NCBI RefSeq assembly: GCF_014163735.1 | Contig: NZ_JACJDV010000008.1 | Coordinates: forward strand, 1 to 64,000 | From: Shewanella sp. SR44-3 | Lineage (GTDB): Bacteria; Pseudomonadota; Gammaproteobacteria; Enterobacterales; Shewanellaceae | Length of the DNA stretch: 64,000 bases | Reading direction: 5' to 3' | Shown: in pieces, positions 63,110 to 64,000 of the stretch | How positions within the stretch are numbered: the first letter of the stretch is position 1 | How the letters are laid out: the number at the start of each line of letters is the position of its first letter | Made by a program: the position numbers and the translations under genes | The notes under the pieces: generated by a model | What the model saw: only the letters and a program-made list of their open reading frames with translations | Database searches by the model: none | What the model was told of the DNA's origin: nothing

Positions 63110-64000
63110 TTATCGATTCTCTGACCAGTCAGCTAAATGGTACTGATAAAGCTGTAATGAATTGAGTTTATTTGTTTTTATCTTAGCTTTTTCACGGTAA
63201 AAATCCCCGGGGAATTCAAAAGCCCCCAAGATCAACCCTGAAGTTAGCCAAGTTTCATCAGCCGGTAAGTGAAGTTTTTTTGCTAAACGTTGCTTAGGGC
63301 TGTCGCCAGATTTCGTCGCCATTGACCAGCCCCACTCGCCAAAACTGGGTACATTGTGATGATACTGTTCTACCTTAAAACCGGCTGATGCCAAGGTTTT
63401 ACCCACAGAAATAAAGGCATTAGGTGCATGATAGGGGGAGGTGGATTGCACGGTAATCGCACCATCTGCGCTTAATAGTTCGTTGAGTTTTCGATAGAAA
63501 AAGTCAGAATATAGCTTGTTTAAATCAGGGTGACTTGGATCGGGCAAATCGACAATGATGCTATCGAAGCTTAATTCTTTAGCGATGAGTTTATCGACCC
63601 CATTAAAGGCATCATCGAACATAATTTCAACCCTAGGATCATTTAGGGCATCGCCATTAAGTCGCTTAAGTTCACGGGCTAGGGCCTCAGGCATGTCCTC
63701 AGGGGCTTGTTTAAACAGCTGGACCAAGTCTTTATCTAAATCCATCAAGACGACTTGTTCAGGTTGCCACTTAAGCACTTGTTTCAAGCCTAGGCCATCG
63801 CCGCCGCCGATAATAAGTACCTTTTGCTGCCGTGCGCTGGCGGCGAGTGTTGGGTGGACTAAAAAGCTGTGGTAGATGTGTTCATCGCTACTGGAAAATT
63901 GCAGCCGGCCATTAATGTACAGCGAATATACTGGCGGTAAGCCTTGGCCTCGTAGCCGCTCAGTAATATTGAGCTGCTGGAAACGGGTGGCTTTAGCGTA
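63110..64000 (-). CDS. SpeE-like polyamine aminopropyltransferase, C-terminal part (gene continues past the window)
   Basis: The frame is open from 64000 down to the stop at 63110, so the gene's start lies beyond the window. The visible 296 residues cover the spermidine-synthase fold: LYINGRLQFSSSDEHIYHSF, IIGGGDGLGLKQVL (binds the aminopropyl donor), MDLDKDLVQLF and the DLPDPSHPDLNKLYSDFFYR active-site loop. The DLPDP loop, as opposed to the usual D-S/T-D-P, is what I recall for the COG4262 group with N-terminal membrane helices, which often adjoin PspA-family genes. Its start upstream is unseen, and its stop is 43 bases before operator site 2, on the same strand as yjfI. Confidence 0.85.
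   Translation of the reverse strand, partial: YAKATRFQQLNITERLRGQGLPPVYSLYINGRLQFSSSDEHIYHSFLVHPTLAASARQQKVLIIGGGDGLGLKQVLKWQPEQVVLMDLDKDLVQLFKQAPEDMPEALARELKRLNGDALNDPRVEIMFDDAFNGVDKLIAKELSFDSIIVDLPDPSHPDLNKLYSDFFYRKLNELLSADGAITVQSTSPYHAPNAFISVGKTLASAGFKVEQYHHNVPSFGEWGWSMATKSGDSPKQRLAKKLHLPADETWLTSGLILGAFEFPGDFYREKAKIKTNKLNSLQLYQYHLADWSENR

Noticed and set aside
1..64000. CRISPR array, tRNA, rRNA, prophage or toxin-antitoxin pair
   Set aside because: None was seen on either strand; the RHH-like gene lacks a toxin partner, since its neighbours are yjfK and a terminator.

Overview
The window looks like a chromosomal segment of a Shewanella-type marine gammaproteobacterium. The grounds are conserved neighbourhoods (ubiD-fre, darP opposite pmbA), a 367-residue PurC, a type III fold ornithine/lysine decarboxylase, an S46 dipeptidyl-peptidase and an Aeromonas-like S8 protease/chaperone pair. 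This is recognition by eye, not a database result. I see no tRNA, rRNA, CRISPR array, prophage or recognisable defence island.

Layout. 0-2 kb is a small accessory patch: the start of an IS256-like transposase, a decayed acetyltransferase, an orphan exported protein and three copies of a dispersed palindromic repeat. 2-13 kb holds two drug-export loci: an RND tripartite pump with a divergent TetR gene and twin operators, and an EmrAB-like pump with a divergent LysR gene, followed by elaA-like and radical SAM genes. 14-22 kb is mostly core: decarboxylase, ydcH-like, udp with an OmpK/Tsx-like porin, an nfeD-SPFH-SPFH membrane operon, darP and pmbA. 22.5-33 kb has a MITE-like element, a chemoreceptor, a siderophore receptor with its PepSY membrane partner under a Fur-like box, purC, and an orphan binding protein coupled to a diguanylate cyclase. 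33-40 kb holds ubiD-fre, a MazG-like pyrophosphohydrolase, a second chemoreceptor and a hydratase-like protein. 40-46 kb has the S8 protease and its probable external chaperone, a Mn exporter under a yybP-ykoY riboswitch, a TyrP-like permease and a second, inverted MITE-like element. 46-56 kb holds the S46 peptidase, two pseudouridine synthases, an NhaC-like antiporter and putA. 56-64 kb has an SH3 protein, a Pit/PhoU-like pair, the ygiF-like triphosphatase, a voltage-gated-type K+ channel and a yjfI-yjfJ(PspA)-yjfK operon with a SpeE-like enzyme upstream that runs off the window.

Most interesting signal. The 13-bp palindrome GACATATTATGTC stands upstream of the nfeD-SPFH-SPFH operon (17765-17777), and two copies flank the promoter of the PspA-type operon 45 kb away (63021-63033 and 63055-63067). 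The last gene of the PspA operon encodes a 108-residue protein that reads as two ribbon-helix-helix units in one chain, the kind of protein that could bind such a palindrome. I infer one membrane-protection regulon joining NfeD/SPFH scaffolds with PspA. Also notable are two ~265-bp elements with matching terminal repeats and an identical 15-bp hairpin core at the same offset, and a binding protein/diguanylate cyclase operon with no transporter.
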